Shown in pieces: positions 41,935-54,731 of a DNA stretch of 64,000 nucleotides. The position numbers and the translations under genes were made by a program. The notes beneath the pieces were generated by a model, which saw nothing but the letters and a program-made list of their open reading frames with translations, ran no database searches and was not told where the DNA came from. Each line of letters begins with the position of its first letter. Position 1 is the stretch's first letter. The DNA lies in assembly GCF_033473495.1 (NCBI RefSeq), contig NC_088936.1:2294001-2358000 (forward strand), given 5' to 3'. This DNA is from Cercospora beticola. Lineage: Eukaryota; Ascomycota; Dothideomycetes; Mycosphaerellales; Mycosphaerellaceae.

Positions 41935-43121
41935 GATGCTTGCGTGAACGCCCACCACAAGCAGTATAGAAAAAGAGACAATCAAAAGAAGGACAATTTG
42001 TGTGTACTTGCGTCAGGAGCTGGGTGCTGTCCACTATTATCAGTTCTCATCCACTTGCCATATGGGGAAGATGTGTTCAGCCATAACGCCACAGATCATC
42101 TCGCTTTGGTCCACTCCGTCCGCTGTAGGATTCTTCTGATTCCTTCGAGTCATCACCACAATTCTTGCAATCGGCAATCAGCTCCAAGGCATTGTGGTGT
42201 GTTCGTCATATCTGCAGTGATGTCAATGATCGCAAGGCCGCAGATGTACACGCGTGAGATATACAGGACTGCAAGTACTACAGTCTCCAAAGTGGTTCAA
42301 GATCCGAGACGTCTGGTTGTGGATGCCGCTAGCGAACTCAAAGTACGAGTACGGGATTACAAGTCTTCTTAAGCAAGCACGAGAGAGCATGCTCTAGCCG
42401 CTGTGGTTGTTATGCCCGTGAAAGTCGCCAAAGACTTGTTCGGTGCTGGCCAATTCTCAGTCGTTTGAGGCCGAAATCATTCCAGTTCTCTCCATCCTCA
42501 GAGCCTGTTCGGACCGGAAAGTGCTGTGTCCTCAGCAGACCAACAAGCACAATGCTCTGTCTCACCCGTCCAAGTAAGCATAAATTGGACAATCATAGCA
42601 GTCTCATCATGAATTGTGCCTGTTAGAATCTCGCAAAGCGAGCCTGAGGTCGACCAACACATTACGTTTCCTACAGAAAGGCCAGTCAGGCCAATACAAT
42701 AGCTTTACTGCTATGCACTCCCTCTCCGAACAAAAATGTTGTCGAAGAAGAAATTGTCGAATGTGTCCTCCAATTCCGGCTCTGCGAGCCATTCTGGTGC
42801 CTCTTGGACGACCTGCCAATCGCCCACTCTGCCTTCCTGCCGGCCGTTTCAATGTATGCAGTCCTGCTGCCAATTGGCAGAGATTATGTGTAATGCTTTG
42901 AGTGTATATTAGAAATGCAAGGGTGCTGCGGAGCCATGTTCTCTGCGCATGGCTGAATCCTTTGTGTCAAAGTGATGCGCACTCAGGAAAGGATGAGGCT
43001 GTAAACGTATAAGCCTGCTGTTGTTGCCAAGTAGTCTGGGAGACTCTGCCATCCGGCGTATGCCAATCAAATGCGGTCGTGCAAGTTTTATGCAATCAAA
43101 CCTCGAGCAGTTCGTCACCTC
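41935..43121. other. Intergenic region
   Basis: This stretch of 1.19 kb has no recognisable gene or RNA. Short frames near 42,600-42,900 on both strands have no family similarity. Confidence 0.5.
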
Positions 43122-45671
43122 TCACTTGGAGATGATTAGCCCGAAACCGTCCAGCCACTGTGCGCAGCTCCCGTAAATGCCGGCAATGTTGTAGCCCCTA
43201 GGTGGAATCAATGTATGTCTGCATGTGGCATTAGTATCGTCATGCATCAAGCGTCGCTTCCAGAAACTCACCCAGAACCCCCCGTCGCTTTTCCGAATAT
43301 CTCGCTGCGTCTTCCGGTCGTTGTCATGATCTGTATTCCATCAATCCAAGCCCCTGCTCTAACGTAGAACCCCAAAAGTAGCTCTCCTCTCTGGAAGTTG
43401 AGCGAGAAGTCACTGCCACCTGGCTTGCCGCCCCGCTTGCCGAATAGCTCGCTAACTCCGTCCTCGTAGAAGAACTCCAGCCCATCAACCATGGCTCCGT
43501 GGTACACCCGTATCGTCATGAGAAGCTTCTTCTGGTCAAACTTTCCTTGTTTTTGGAAATTGCCGAGTATGAGTTGCTGCGGTTGCGAGCCATCCATTTG
43601 ACTGTGCCCAAGCTTCGAGCTTTTGAAGCCTGGTCGACCATCTGGCAGCTTGATTTTTGCATCTTTTGAGCAGAGTCGTGAGAAGTCCTTGACCTCATGC
43701 TCTTCCCCTCCGCAGCTGAAAACTTTGAGATTGATCTTTCGTTTCCGCTTCTCCTTCGGCAATTGGGCTTGTATGGTATCTTCGGTTAGTGTCACGAGTC
43801 GAGGGGCGCCGCCTGGGCCACTAGTCTGGTCAACGTATTCGATCCATTGGTGGCACAGATCGTCGCCCTCAGGATAAATCTCAATCCATGCAACGCCGGT
43901 AGCAGCAGTGACAAGGACATTGTTGTTGTCCACTGTCCAGACTTGCACGCTCCTGTCTGCGTTCATGGCTGGATCGTTCGGTAGCTGAAATGTAGGGTGA
44001 AATCGAAAGCGCAATGTGTCAAGTCTGTGCCAACTGCATTCGTCCTTTGGCAGACATAGTCTTTGACCTTGCTGCTTCGTCCGTGTGGAGTACGGCTCTC
44101 TGCACAAGAACGTCCTGTTCAGGGTAGTGTAGTCTCGCAGCATGACACCTGATTCCTGGTGAGGGCAGCCCAGCAGATGTCCGGTCTCGTGGAGGTGCGC
44201 TCCGATGCCGATATTGGCTGCCTCCCAATTGCTGCCTCCTTCGTTACAGTCGTTTGCCACGTAATCGGTGTCAGTCCTAGTGCAATCCGAAAACGCAGGC
44301 ACGACCTCTTCCAAATGTGCTGGGTACGATTGCAGACAATGAGAACCAAAAATGGCCAGTTTGACGGATCCGTCGCCACCTCCCAGCGCGGCATGTCCCC
44401 TGACAGTACCTGCTTGCTTGTCCCAGTGCGAATCGAGGAACATGGCCGATATGTATTGCACCTGTCCGGGCTTGGTTCCAAAGTAGTTCTTCACAGCATC
44501 CATGGCGTACTTGTACAAGTCCCCTTTTCTTTGGGCAGGTCCGTGCTGTTGGGAGACATCGAGATCTTGAATCTCAGCGACAGTCTTATCCATGCGAACG
44601 ATGTGGATCCGCGCCTCGTTGCGCATTTGTCCGGTTTCCATGTCTTTCCATGTCAATGTTCCCGGTTGCCATTCCTCTTCGTACCTGTAGCACCTTCTGC
44701 CGAAGCCACTGCGGTTCATCTGTTCTGCTGTGAATGCCTGCCATAAGTATGCGGCCATTTTGAACTTTCTAACGGCCGTTGATAAGCCATTGCCCTCCTT
44801 TTGCACGCGCTCTGGTACCGCATCGTATGTCTCTGGAGAATCCTTAGCGACGAGGATGCAGAGTTGAATGGGCGGTGCCGCATTGAGTGGGAGGAAGTTG
44901 ATGTTGATCCATGAAGAATGCGCGGGGATCGATGAGTTCGTGGAAGGGAGCTTCGGCGATGTGAAGTCGAGACGGAGTCGGTTGGGCCCTGGCTGCAGGT
45001 GGACAAGGGCCTTGAAATGTGAGTCGCATACGGGCCAGGAGATGGGAGGAAAGTTGTCGTTGTGGTGGCAGACGGTCAGCGTGCCATCAATGGGTTGCGA
45101 GGGTTCCGCGCATTGGCCAAAGATGAGGAGCACTTTTTGGTGCACCTGCATGCACATTGTCAGCCCGGTGATCCCATGCATGTTCCTCGTGCGCCCTCAC
45201 CCAAGATCCGTCCGAGACTGATAAGACGCGTGGCGCCAATGGAGATGTCGACGGTGTTGGTCGTTCGCCATTCTGCGCGGGCATTCCCTATGTCGAATGT
45301 TGTGAGCCACTGTGATCCGCTCTTCCTCGGCGTTTGTCTCGTCTCCTTACACTGATGCTGTAGCGATTGCTCTGCGAGCTGGGCATGCGCGGCCGCGCCG
45401 GTACTGGCGGAGCCTTGCCATTGGCGCCGTGGACGGACAAGTTCGTGTTAGATCTCGACGACGACAGCGTGGTAGGCGGCGAGGTCTTGGGTTCGGCGTA
45501 CGAGGCGAGCGTCGACGACGACTTGCTCAGCGCGTGAATCTGCGTGGTCTCATCGTTGCCATTCTCGGAGCTGTTTCCACTCGCGCTGGCACTGGTCGGC
45601 TCTTTGATGGACGCTCGGCTTCTCCGTCTGAAGCTCAGGTGATCCTTCAGGAACGATGGCATGGCCGCCAT
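43122..45671 (-). CDS. Putative zinc metallopeptidase (YIL108W-like) with jacalin-like C-terminus, four exons
   Basis: Exons 45671-45351, 45287-45201, 45145-43272 and 43218-43122 give 792 residues; all joins keep frame and use GT-AG. The Ser-rich, disordered N-terminus (about 1-125) is followed by SVSDGSW-VHQKVLLIFGQ and a beta-rich region. The catalytic motif is HETGHLLGCPH (His455, Glu456, His459, His465), the HExxHxxGxxH form of metzincin-like zinc peptidases. The last 110 residues (GKRGGKPGGSDF, GRRSEIFGK, then exon 4 IPPRGYNIAGIYGS) have the repeated glycine-rich strands of a jacalin-type lectin fold. The last exon was found because a GTGAGT donor at 43,271 avoids an early stop in the middle of that fold. 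No signal peptide is seen, so it is probably intracellular. Its substrate is unknown. Confidence 0.87.
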
Positions 45672-47107
45672 CCAACGCGCCCACCTGCGGAGGTGTAGTT
45701 TGCAAGTTGTTGTGCCAGAGAGAGCGCGAGAGTGGCCACACTCTCCCGATGGAGTCGGGTATCGTTAGGAGGAGCGGCCGATGACGACAAGCCTGCAAGG
45801 CCAGTGCAGGAAACGGCGGGCGCTGGTAGAACTCTAGTTGTCCGCTTCCCTGTCAATGTACGAGGTTCAATTTCAGCTGCGATAAGAAACAGAACAGCAG
45901 GACAATCCAAGGCAAAGCAAAGCAAAGCAGGGCAAAGCGAGTGGTGAATGATGATCTCGGACAATGTAGTATGAACTCGGGCGGTGTTTGGCAGCTCAAC
46001 TACCTACAGCTCCGATCCTTGAACCAAGGAAGGCCATGCGCAGTACCCACTCCAGTTCAGGACGAAACAAGATGTTTCAACCAAGCTTCTAGCAAAATTC
46101 CCTTCGATAGCTCCTACGCCTTCAAATCCAAGTTCGGCCCGCCCTTTAGTGCCATCAACTGGACGCGTCGGCTAGGCGCATGGGACACGATGCGAGGACA
46201 ATCCGTACCAGAGATGCGCTTATCTGGGGGAGCACAGCATGCTGTTGAGACGACGACGACGAAGAGGCATAAGATAGCAGACGCCCTTTTGCATGCACCG
46301 GAGGCTATTGTCAGGCCGCGCCTTCATAGATCCGTCAGCTCGTGGGCGAGCCGTTGTTCATTTGCGACGAGCCTCTGCCATTTGACACAGTTGAAAGCCT
46401 ATCTCGCTGCAGACTGGCCAGTGAGAGTGGAGGAAGCCGTTCAGATTCAAACGGTCGGGATAGATGCGCGTATGCGCGGCATGCAGGGCCATCTCCAAGA
46501 TACTGCCTGAGCCACTGCGAAAGAACTGTTGTCGACTGTCGTTCTTCACGCAAACGGAAAATACGATGCGTTGTGTCAAAATAGCTAGGCTGGTCGAAGC
46601 ACGTTGTTCAAATGACGTCCAGATCTCTCGTCAATTTGTTAGCGAAGGCGTTTGGCGCGTGGCTTTGGCGGGCGCTGCCTCTGTTCAATGTCTGGGTCTG
46701 GCCGAGATCGAGGAATGAACGAAGCCATCACGTTGTACAGCGTCGCTGCCACAACGATTTTCTCTTTCTTCACTTCCGCCCTCCGCCATTTGGACATTCA
46801 CTCGGCGCAACAATCAATAGTACTCGCCTTCTATATCTCCGTCGCCCATGCGGATGAACTTTAAAGCCAACTGCACCAAGCCTCCGAGCGCTGGATCGCC
46901 GATTTGTCCAAGTCGATCATCCCAGCACCCGGCCTACGGCTGCTACTCTCCTTGCAGCAGCTCAGGCTCACCATACAGCCTGGCTACCAGACTGCAGGCA
47001 CATACTGCATTGCCATCAGCCGACTCGACCGTTGCTCCGAATCTATCAGCTGAGCGGAGCGACATTGCGGCTGGTCTGGAGCCCCTCTGCTGATCACAGA
47101 CTTCAAC
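45672..47107. promoter_or_regulatory. Long divergent region between the metallopeptidase and Whi5-like genes
   Basis: These 1.44 kb lie between start codons. They contain a short GCAAA-type tandem run at about 45,911-45,937. No conserved coding frame was found. The length suggests an extended regulatory region or long 5' leader for the Whi5-like gene. Confidence 0.4.
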
Positions 47108-48303
47108 ATGGCGGCTACAGCAGGAGTCGAGCGGCCTGAAGATGTCGCAACCAAAGTCATGCGCAGAGTCCAAGTCTCAAAGGTGAGCAAGCAAGTGACC
47201 ACATCGACGATTGCTAACCTGTCGTCGCCAAACAGATGACCCGGACGCTGCAAGACCGCCTTGCATTAGCCAATGTCAAGATCCAGAATGGATGGCAGAA
47301 TTTGAGCCTGGACGCCATCGAGCCTCGGGTTGAAGAGCGTATGAGGAGGAAACGACCTGCGTCGAGCAATGATACCATTTCAGATACCGCCTCGACTACT
47401 TCCAGCCGACTGCATTCCAGCAATGGCCTGGCCTCATCCCCGATCACCGAACCGCTCTTCTCCGATGACCTGCCCAGGTCCGGCGGCGGTTCTAGGTTCA
47501 AGAGAATTAGATCCGCCAACATACAACAGCATGCGCTTTCAGGCGCTGCTACAGGACGACGGACACGAGGCGCAGCTGCTCGACAGGATACATGGAAGAA
47601 GCGGGAGGGACTTCCAGAGTCCTCGCCTATCAAGCACACCAAGCACGCACGCTTCCAGTCCACAACGACCAACCTCTCACATGTGTCTCAACTATCCTTC
47701 ATCACCGAGGGCTCGGTGCAGAGTGACGACCCGCCGTCGCCGCAGTCCAGCGAGGATGATGATGCCGATCTGCCCATCACCAGCTTCAGCATCAATGCTT
47801 CCACCCGCATCACATCTTCACCTCCACGTACACCACCCCCACAACAACGCCTACGGAGCATCAATCAAGTTTCCTGGTCTCGTACACCCAAGGCCGACGA
47901 TGATGGGGCAGACCTTCTCATGTATCTCGCTACATCTCCCTCCCCAGCCGTCGGCGCTTCCAACGCCAAGACTGTGATTCAGCCACCGACTACCCCACCC
48001 TGCAAGTCGACACCTTTACCCTCCTCACACATGACACCTGGAACATCCGGCAATGGCTTCCTCGGCTTCGGTCCTAATACACCAGGTATGAAGTTTGACT
48101 TTAGCGACTTCATCAATGTCACTCCGTCACCTGCACAAGGGCAATGGAACCGCACGCCCGTGGCAGGCCGCACGCCCGGTGCATCTGCTCGACGCAGACT
48201 GGACTTTGACAAGCTCGTACCTCCCGTCACCAGCCCGACTGTATCCCGCAGCACTCGCAGCAATGGACTCGGAATGGATCTCGGGGGCGAGTTGCGAACA
48301 TGA
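47108..48303 (+). CDS. Whi5/Nrm1-like G1/S transcriptional repressor, two exons
   Basis: Exons 47108-47182 and 47236-48303 give 380 residues. The only folded-looking motif is LQDRLALANVKIQNGWQNL (about 30-48), which fits the short GTB motif by which Whi5 and Nrm1 bind the SBF/MBF transcription factors. The rest is disordered and rich in Ser, Thr and Pro, with at least fifteen S/T-P sites (for example SPPRTPP, TSPSPA, RTPVAGRTP), the expected targets of cyclin-dependent kinase that release such repressors at G1/S. Near the C-terminus KFDFSDFINVTPSPAQ looks like a conserved linear motif. Identification rests on the short motif and overall layout, so it is less sure than for enzyme genes. The splice join SK-MTRTLQ is phase 0. 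Confidence 0.72.
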
Positions 48304-49742
48304 TTTCACCATGCGATTTCCTTGTGTCAAGATTCATGACATGCTACGATACGATTCACGATGGTGCTCACCGAGCACACTTTATTTGAGACTACCAAGT
48401 CTACGGCATGCGTAGTGCCACATGCAACAATATACACGGAGCGATTCTGCTTTCCTGGCGTACTTGATTTCATTTGTTGGATCACGCGGGTTCTGGACGG
48501 ACAACTTATACCCAACTACTGTCCTCTGCGAGCTGGTCGCAAGACGGACACACAAGTGCACGGAATTTTTTCTTTCTGCGCTTTGACCACGTTTAGAGTG
48601 GAATTCCTTTCTGCGTTTTGCAGCTTTGCATTCGTGTGAATGGCGAGAAAAGCTGGAAGACAAAGCTTTCAGCAAAGAAGAGAGGCGCGTGCGTGACGCG
48701 AACGCGTGATCCTTGTCAACAGGCAGGATACCTGGCACGACGGGGTCGACGAGGAGTTGCAATAGTGAATGGTGCATGAATGCGTTACTGGCATCCGTAG
48801 GTAGTTATCGTAATGTGAAAGCATGTTGTATTGCGTGATGGTGCCGCTACACGCGAAATGATGGTCTGAAGGATGAGGCGTGGACTACGCGTCGGAGATC
48901 GCGAAGTTGGCGCGCTAATGCGAGTGGAATAGCCGAACTGAGACATGGTACGCGATTAGGGTTAAGTGTGTGCGTGAACTTGGAAAGCTGAAGATTGGGG
49001 TTGGCAAAAGCTGCGATGGATGTTCAGTTTCGTTGGCCCGAGGGGCTTTGTCGATGTGCTGAGTGGAGAAGTTCGTACGGAAACGTATGGGGAGGATTTG
49101 GGCATGGTCGTTGTCGCTGCCGACGACTGGAATGCCAACTCTTCCAAGATTGTGACCGGCATGTCCGCGGCTGTGGCAGTTGGTGCTTGGCTGGTCGAAC
49201 GGTAGACGTGTGCATGACATATCGCCCTCGGAACAAGAATGGAAGCTCCGAAGCGCGTCAAATCGAACAATAGCGTATCTCCTGCCCATGTGGCTGGCCT
49301 GGTGGATGGCTAGGGAGGGAAGAGTCCTCCGCACCGGACTCCCGTCCGGCCAAGTAGGCAATGCCTTTGCGGGGCTTTCTGGCCTTGCTGCTCGCTGCCG
49401 CAACTCTGCCTCAGGTCCACGGTTGTGGTGAAGACCATTCATAGATGATGAGCTCTCGACCGTGCAGGAGCATGATCAGATCACACACGAAGAGGCCCAA
49501 GTACACAATCGCTCTTTCCATACATGTTCAATGCCAAGAAAACCCTAATGCAGCAACTCGCGACTCCGACGCCTCCGACCTCAAACCTTTCTCGATGATG
49601 ATATCTTGAAACGCGGAATCTCGCGCGCCGACCTCAGCAATACGACCATCTACGGACCCTAGCCGCCATAAGAATGATGCGCGAGTGATCGGGAGCGCAA
49701 CGACACCTAAACCTACACCCAGTACACGCGATACCCCTGACG
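48304..49742. other. Intergenic region, no gene seen
   Basis: These 1.44 kb separate the Whi5-like stop from the LCB1 start. Several open frames up to 175 codons occur (for example minus strand 48,915-49,442) but overlap in opposing frames and match nothing known. Confidence 0.45.
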
Positions 49743-51363
49743 ATGAACTCGACATTCGCGAGCCTACAAGGCGAGCTGCCGGATTCAGCGCTCGCCTTCA
49801 TCGACAGCACCGCCTCATACTTGCAGCAAATACCTGGATCAGCAATAGTAGTGCGCTACATTCGGTCCTCATATCAGAATGATCCTGTCCGTAGCGCAGT
49901 CGAGCTATTCCTGTTCATCTTCGCCGTGCGCTACCTGCTCGCACCGTCATACAGCACCAAGAGGAAGAAGAACGTGCCTCTGACGGAAGATGAAGTGGAT
50001 GAGTTAGTGGAAGACTGGACACCCGAGCCGCTGGCCGGCGAAGAGACTGAATTCGAAAGACTTACCAATGAGAAGAGCCCCGTCATCACGGGAATGGCAG
50101 GACCCAAAGCGAAACTTGCGAATGGCAGGACAGTGACGAACCTGGCGAGCTACAACCACTACAACTTTGCTGGGAACCAAGATCTCATGAATAAGGCTGT
50201 TACTACAGTGCGGACCTACGGTGTCGGGCCATGCTCACCACCGGGCTTCTACGGAACACAGGATGTACACATGAAGAGCGAGGCAGATATTGCGGCACAC
50301 ATCGGCATGCCGGCAGCGATCATCTATGCGCAGAGTTTCTCAACCATCAGCAGTGTCATTCCGGCATTCAGTAAGAGAGGAGATATCATCGTGGCAGACA
50401 AGGCAGTCAACTACCCCATCCGCAAAGGCCTACAGATCTCGAGAAGTACTGTCCACTGGTATGAGCACAACGATATGGAAGATTTGGAGCGAGTACTGCA
50501 GCGAATTGTGAAGCAAGGACGAGGCAAGCCGCTTACGAGGAGGTTCATTGTCACGGAAGGCTTATTTGAGAACATCGGAGACATGGTCAACCTGCCAAAA
50601 CTCATTGATCTCAAGTTCAAGTACAAGTTCCGTATCATCTTGGACGAGACTTGGTCATATGGCATTCTCGGACGCAGTGGCAAGGGAGTGACAGAACATC
50701 AAAACGTGGACCCAACAAACGTGGACATGATCATCGGAGGCCTCGCGGGAGCAATGTCGAGTGGTGGTGGTTTCTGTGCTGGTAACATGGAGATTGTGGA
50801 ACATCAGCGTCTTAGTGCTGCGGCCTACACATTCTCTGCAGCTCTGCCGGCATTCCTGGCGACCACTGCTTCCGAGACTGTGACGATGCTCCAGGAGGAC
50901 CCCCGACACATTTCCACACTGCGGGAGAACATCTCAGCCATACGTGCGCAGCTCGATCCTCGAAGCGATTGGGTTCACACCAACAGTGCGCCCGAGAATC
51001 CCGTCATTCTGCTTGTTCTCAAAGACCAGCATGTCCAAGATCGGAACCTGTCGAGAGCGGAGCAAGAGGCTCTTCTCCACGACTGCGTTGACGAGGTAAG
51101 TCTCCGCCCCGGCCTGTCCCTTACGAACTTCCAAGCTGACCTTACGACAGTGCCTCAACAACGGCGTCCTCATCACACGTCTCAAATCCATGCCAGGCGC
51201 GCTAGGACTTGCACCCAAAGATCTCGAAAAGGAATGGCAGCCTCAGCCGGCTCTGAAGGTTTGCGTGACATCGGGTTTGACCAAGAAGGAAACGGAAAAG
51301 GCTGGCATCGTCATTCGACATGCTATCACCACTGTCATGAAGAGCAGAAAGTGGCAGAGGTAG
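49743..51363 (+). CDS. LCB1: Serine palmitoyltransferase subunit 1
   Basis: Exons 49743-51095 and 51151-51363 (GTAAGT...CAG) give 521 residues. Lcb1 pairs with Lcb2 in the ER to condense serine and palmitoyl-CoA, the first step of sphingolipid synthesis. A membrane segment (SAVELFLFIFAVRYLLAP) lies near residue 50. The alpha-oxoamine synthase fold follows, with NYNFAG-like SYNHYNFAG, TYGVGPCSPPGFYGT and ILDETWSYGILGRSGKG. The PLP lysine found in Lcb2 is absent; the equivalent loop is GGLAGAMSSGGGFCAG, as expected for this non-catalytic subunit. The Cys in GVGPCSPP corresponds to the residue altered in human SPTLC1 neuropathy. Reading on past the donor keeps an open frame to 52,001, but this is not coding: the second exon restores the conserved CLNNGVLITRLK end. 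Confidence 0.94.
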
Positions 51364-51512
51364 TGCAAGTGTTAACATTATACAGAGCTAATGTAGTAAT
51401 TTTCACCCTTCGTGCGCTGTTTCGCATAGATCTTACATCTGATACTATAATGAAGCACAATATGCTGGGAACTCCATGCATTCTGATCAATCGTAGGGAC
51501 CGAACGATGCGT

Positions 51513-54170
51513 TCAATATCTCTCCATCAACCAAATTCTTCGCTGAGCCTCTGGCATCTCCGCGAGCATCTCCATCGTTGCCTTCTCGACCGCAAGCCAG
51601 TTCATCGCAACTTCCCTTCCAAGCAAACCCTGAAACTCTTCGTCCGCCTCCATAGCAGCCAAAGCTTCCTCAAGCGATCTCGGAAGGCGCTGAATGATAC
51701 CCAAATTCTTCTTCTCATCTTCACTCAATTTCGTAGGGTTCACTTTGCAGTCTTGCAGCTCCAGCCGCGACTCCGATTCCATGCCATACAGCCCAGCCGA
51801 CAAGAGTGCAGAAAGAGCCAAGTACATGTTGGCAAACCCATCGAGACACCGGACCTCCCATCGTGTATCATTCACTCGACGAAGAGGCGTTTCGCGGTTG
51901 TTGGTTCCCCAAGCAACCCATGTTCCGCCTGTCCAGCTGTCGTCTGCGACACGATTGTAGCTGACAGATTGCGGCATCGTGAGAGCGCAGATGGCGGGTA
52001 GATGCTGCAGGATCGCAGCTGCAAAAGATTCTGATGAGGCCTTGAGCTCTGCAGAGGACAATGTATTACTGTTCAATGATATGTGAGCATGAGCCGCAGT
52101 CCCGATGCCTGGGAATGCATTTGAATGACATGTCGCGCGATGGCCATGCAGAGCGGCGGTCTGTTGAATGCACTGCTTGGCTTGGATGAGTGTGTCGACA
52201 GCCTCGATGGGTGGAAGAGGAGGCAGAATAAATTCGTACTGTCCTGCACCGGCTTCCGAGTGGAACTGTTCGATCTCGACGCCAATGTTTGCTAATGCTC
52301 CCACAATTGAGGTGATCAGCTCAAGTGATTTGGCGTACTGCTCGTCAGAGAATGTGCCCCAAGCGTGGTTGGTGTCGAGCGGCGAGAAAGACACTTCATC
52401 GCCTTGCGTAACCTCTCGGCGGCAGAAGGTGATTTCGATCTCAAAGCCGATAAGCAGCTCAACACTGTAGTTGTCCTTGAGCTCCTGCACCAGCCTGGTC
52501 AGACGTGCCCTTGGACAAAGCACAAGTGGCTCGCCTGTCTCGTCAGTGAAGCTTGCCATAACGGTCGCCGCGTTCTTGATAGGCCCCACGTCTTGCATCA
52601 GTCGAAAACTGGTCAGGTCTGGCTCCACGTATATTGAGCCGACTGGGTCACGGGCTGATGACATGTGGTCATTGGGTGTGGTGCCAAGGTTGCCGCGAGA
52701 TATCGAGAATCGACCATCACCATTCAGGAGTTTGTTGAAAGACTTGATTGGGAGCCATCTTGATCGCAGCTGAGCCATGTAGTCTAGCCACTGGACGAAG
52801 ACATATTGCACATTGTGGTCATGTACAACTGGCAGAATCGTCTGAAGGAGTGATTGTGCGCTTAGTGTACTCATTTGCTGCGCCGTGGTAGTGGTCTATA
52901 AGTAGTAATCAGTGCAGTACTTTCAGTACAACTTTCAGGGCGCTTCTACTTTCGAGGTGAAATACTGGCCTACTAAAGCTCTCGCCCGATCTCATCAACT
53001 CACATTTGCAGCTCCCTGGTCCGTTTGTACATCAAGCGGCTTGCTGTTTGCCTCATTCGGCAGAGTCAGTCCGAGCTGGTAAAGACTGTTCGAGTTCTCG
53101 AAAAGTATGCGCTTTGCGGCACCAACAGCTTCGTGTACCGAGAGATCGCCTTGCTCAACATATTCACAGAAGACCTTCTCCAGAGCAGCTCTGCCTTGCA
53201 CATTGCCCAGGTAGTAAGTTTCGGGAAAGTGATGAGCATCCGTACTCCATAGTAGCTTACTCGTGGGCGTGATTTCTAAAGCCTGACGAATGATTTGTTC
53301 CTGGCCATCTCGTGAGACCTGCGGAAACACTTCGCCAAGATCAAGGAATACGTTCTTGTACACTGTCGCCAGATATCCCGCGTCTCGCGTGTAGGGATAC
53401 GAAGAATGCAACAGCACGATTGGCACCTCGGGATATACCTTGATGAAGTCCTGCATAACAGCGGGATTGCTGTCCAGAAGTGAGATGTCGTTGTCACCAA
53501 ATCCCGTGTGGAACTGGAGTGGCTTCGCGACTCCATTCTGCCGAGACGAGGCCTGCAACAACTTGCAGGTACTGATTACGAGAGCATCGTTCATGCCTTT
53601 CGTCTCGACTCGAAACTTGTTTTCGACGCAGCGGGGCAGATAATGGCGCATGAAGCTCCTCAAAGCTGTCTCAGAGACTTCGAGATCGCTGCCGAACTCA
53701 ATGTCTAGCCCGGTGCGATAGCAAATGACACTCTTGAAGCCAACGACCGCATCATCTTCGAGGTATGCCACGATGGCTTCCTCGAATGCTGTGATGAAGG
53801 CAATCCAGGCAAGCGAGCAAGCCTCTTCATCTGCAATTGCAATGCCGACCGGTAGCTTCTCAGCTTTGTGCAAGCCGTGCAGGATCTCAGAAGCAATTGC
53901 TTCGATTCGAACGATGCGCTTGCACGGCGAAGCCACGAACTGATCATGCCAATCGTAAGGGTGGAAATCGCCGATTAAGCCGTCGTCTATGAGAATGATT
54001 TGGGTGCCAGTAGCTTCGCTGGTCGCACTCAAGAAGTCCTCTTGCTTCAGCTGTTCGAGGCGGAGGAGATTATGGGCATGGTTGTCGATGACCGGGTGGG
54101 TGCGAATCATGCGACGGAGCTCTTCGATGCTCGCGTGTTGAACCGCCATCGTCAATGCGAAGACGTTCAT
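51513..54170 (-). CDS. fluG: FluG-type protein: amidohydrolase domain fused to glutamine-synthetase-like domain
   Basis: Exons 54170-53004 and 52895-51513, joined across a 108-base intron (GTGAGT, branch-like CTGATTAC, TATAG), give 849 residues; the second ATG at 54149 is an alternative start. The N-terminal half is an amidohydrolase-2 barrel: DNHAHNLL holds the HxH metal pair, and KPLQFHTGFGDND, VLLHSSYPY and LLWSTDAHHFPE supply later ligands. The C-terminal half is glutamine-synthetase-like: HSEAGAGQYEF, AHAHISLN and NNRETPLRRV match its active-site blocks. This fusion is the FluG architecture known from Aspergillus, where FluG is needed to start asexual sporulation. The biochemical reaction remains unsettled, and fungi can have paralogues. 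Unspliced, the locus would look like two separate genes. Confidence 0.9.
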
Positions 54171-54731
54171 GGCGCATTATGGCTACGGAGAAGAGGATGC
54201 TGTGCATCGTTGAAGGAGCAGCTCGGGCAGCTCTGGCCGAGGAGGAAGCTGCAACGCGAGGCGAGTTCCTGCGTCATGAAGCTTCTCCTTTGCACATCGA
54301 TCCAGCAATCACAACAGATTGGTGTCACCACATCACAGCTGGCATCGCTTGTGTTTCGCGTACATTGTGTCAAGCGCTGGATCTCGTGTCTGAAACAGGT
54401 CATGGTCAGCCATGTTGGTACACCAAGATCCAAATTCGGAACAGAGATTGGGCAGGTCCTATGGCCAGAATCAACAGTCATACAGCCCGGGCATAACTTT
54501 ACCTGAGAGCTTTTCGCGCGGAGGGCAAGCACGAGTAGCACAATAAAGCTTCCGATGTAGAAGTCGAAGGCGACACAGCAGGATCAGGTGAGCGTGTGCG
54601 GAAGACGTGATTTCGGGCGTGAGCTCAAGCTCGTCTTGCACGTCATCCGACATACCATCATCGAGCTCTCCTACAGACAATAAGCTGAGCGCTAAATTCT
54701 CAGCGACAAAAAGTTGACACAGGCACCCATC
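54171..54731. promoter_or_regulatory. Divergent region between fluG and the SDR gene
   Basis: These 561 bases lie between start codons and should hold both promoters. No specific site was recognised. Confidence 0.35.

Noticed and set aside
42607..42901. Overlapping short frames on both strands upstream of the secreted Thr-rich protein
   Set aside because: They mirror each other in composition and show no conserved motif.
45941..46510. 189-codon plus-strand frame upstream of the Whi5-like gene
   Set aside because: No similarity, and competing frames on both strands; I treat it as non-coding.
48915..49442. 175-codon minus-strand frame upstream of LCB1
   Set aside because: Opposing frames of similar length cover the same bases, and no domain or signal peptide is visible.
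51096..52001. Open frame continuing LCB1 past its donor to give 752 residues
   Set aside because: The frame overlaps the FluG coding strand and loses the conserved Lcb1 C-terminus, which is restored by splicing 51,096-51,150.
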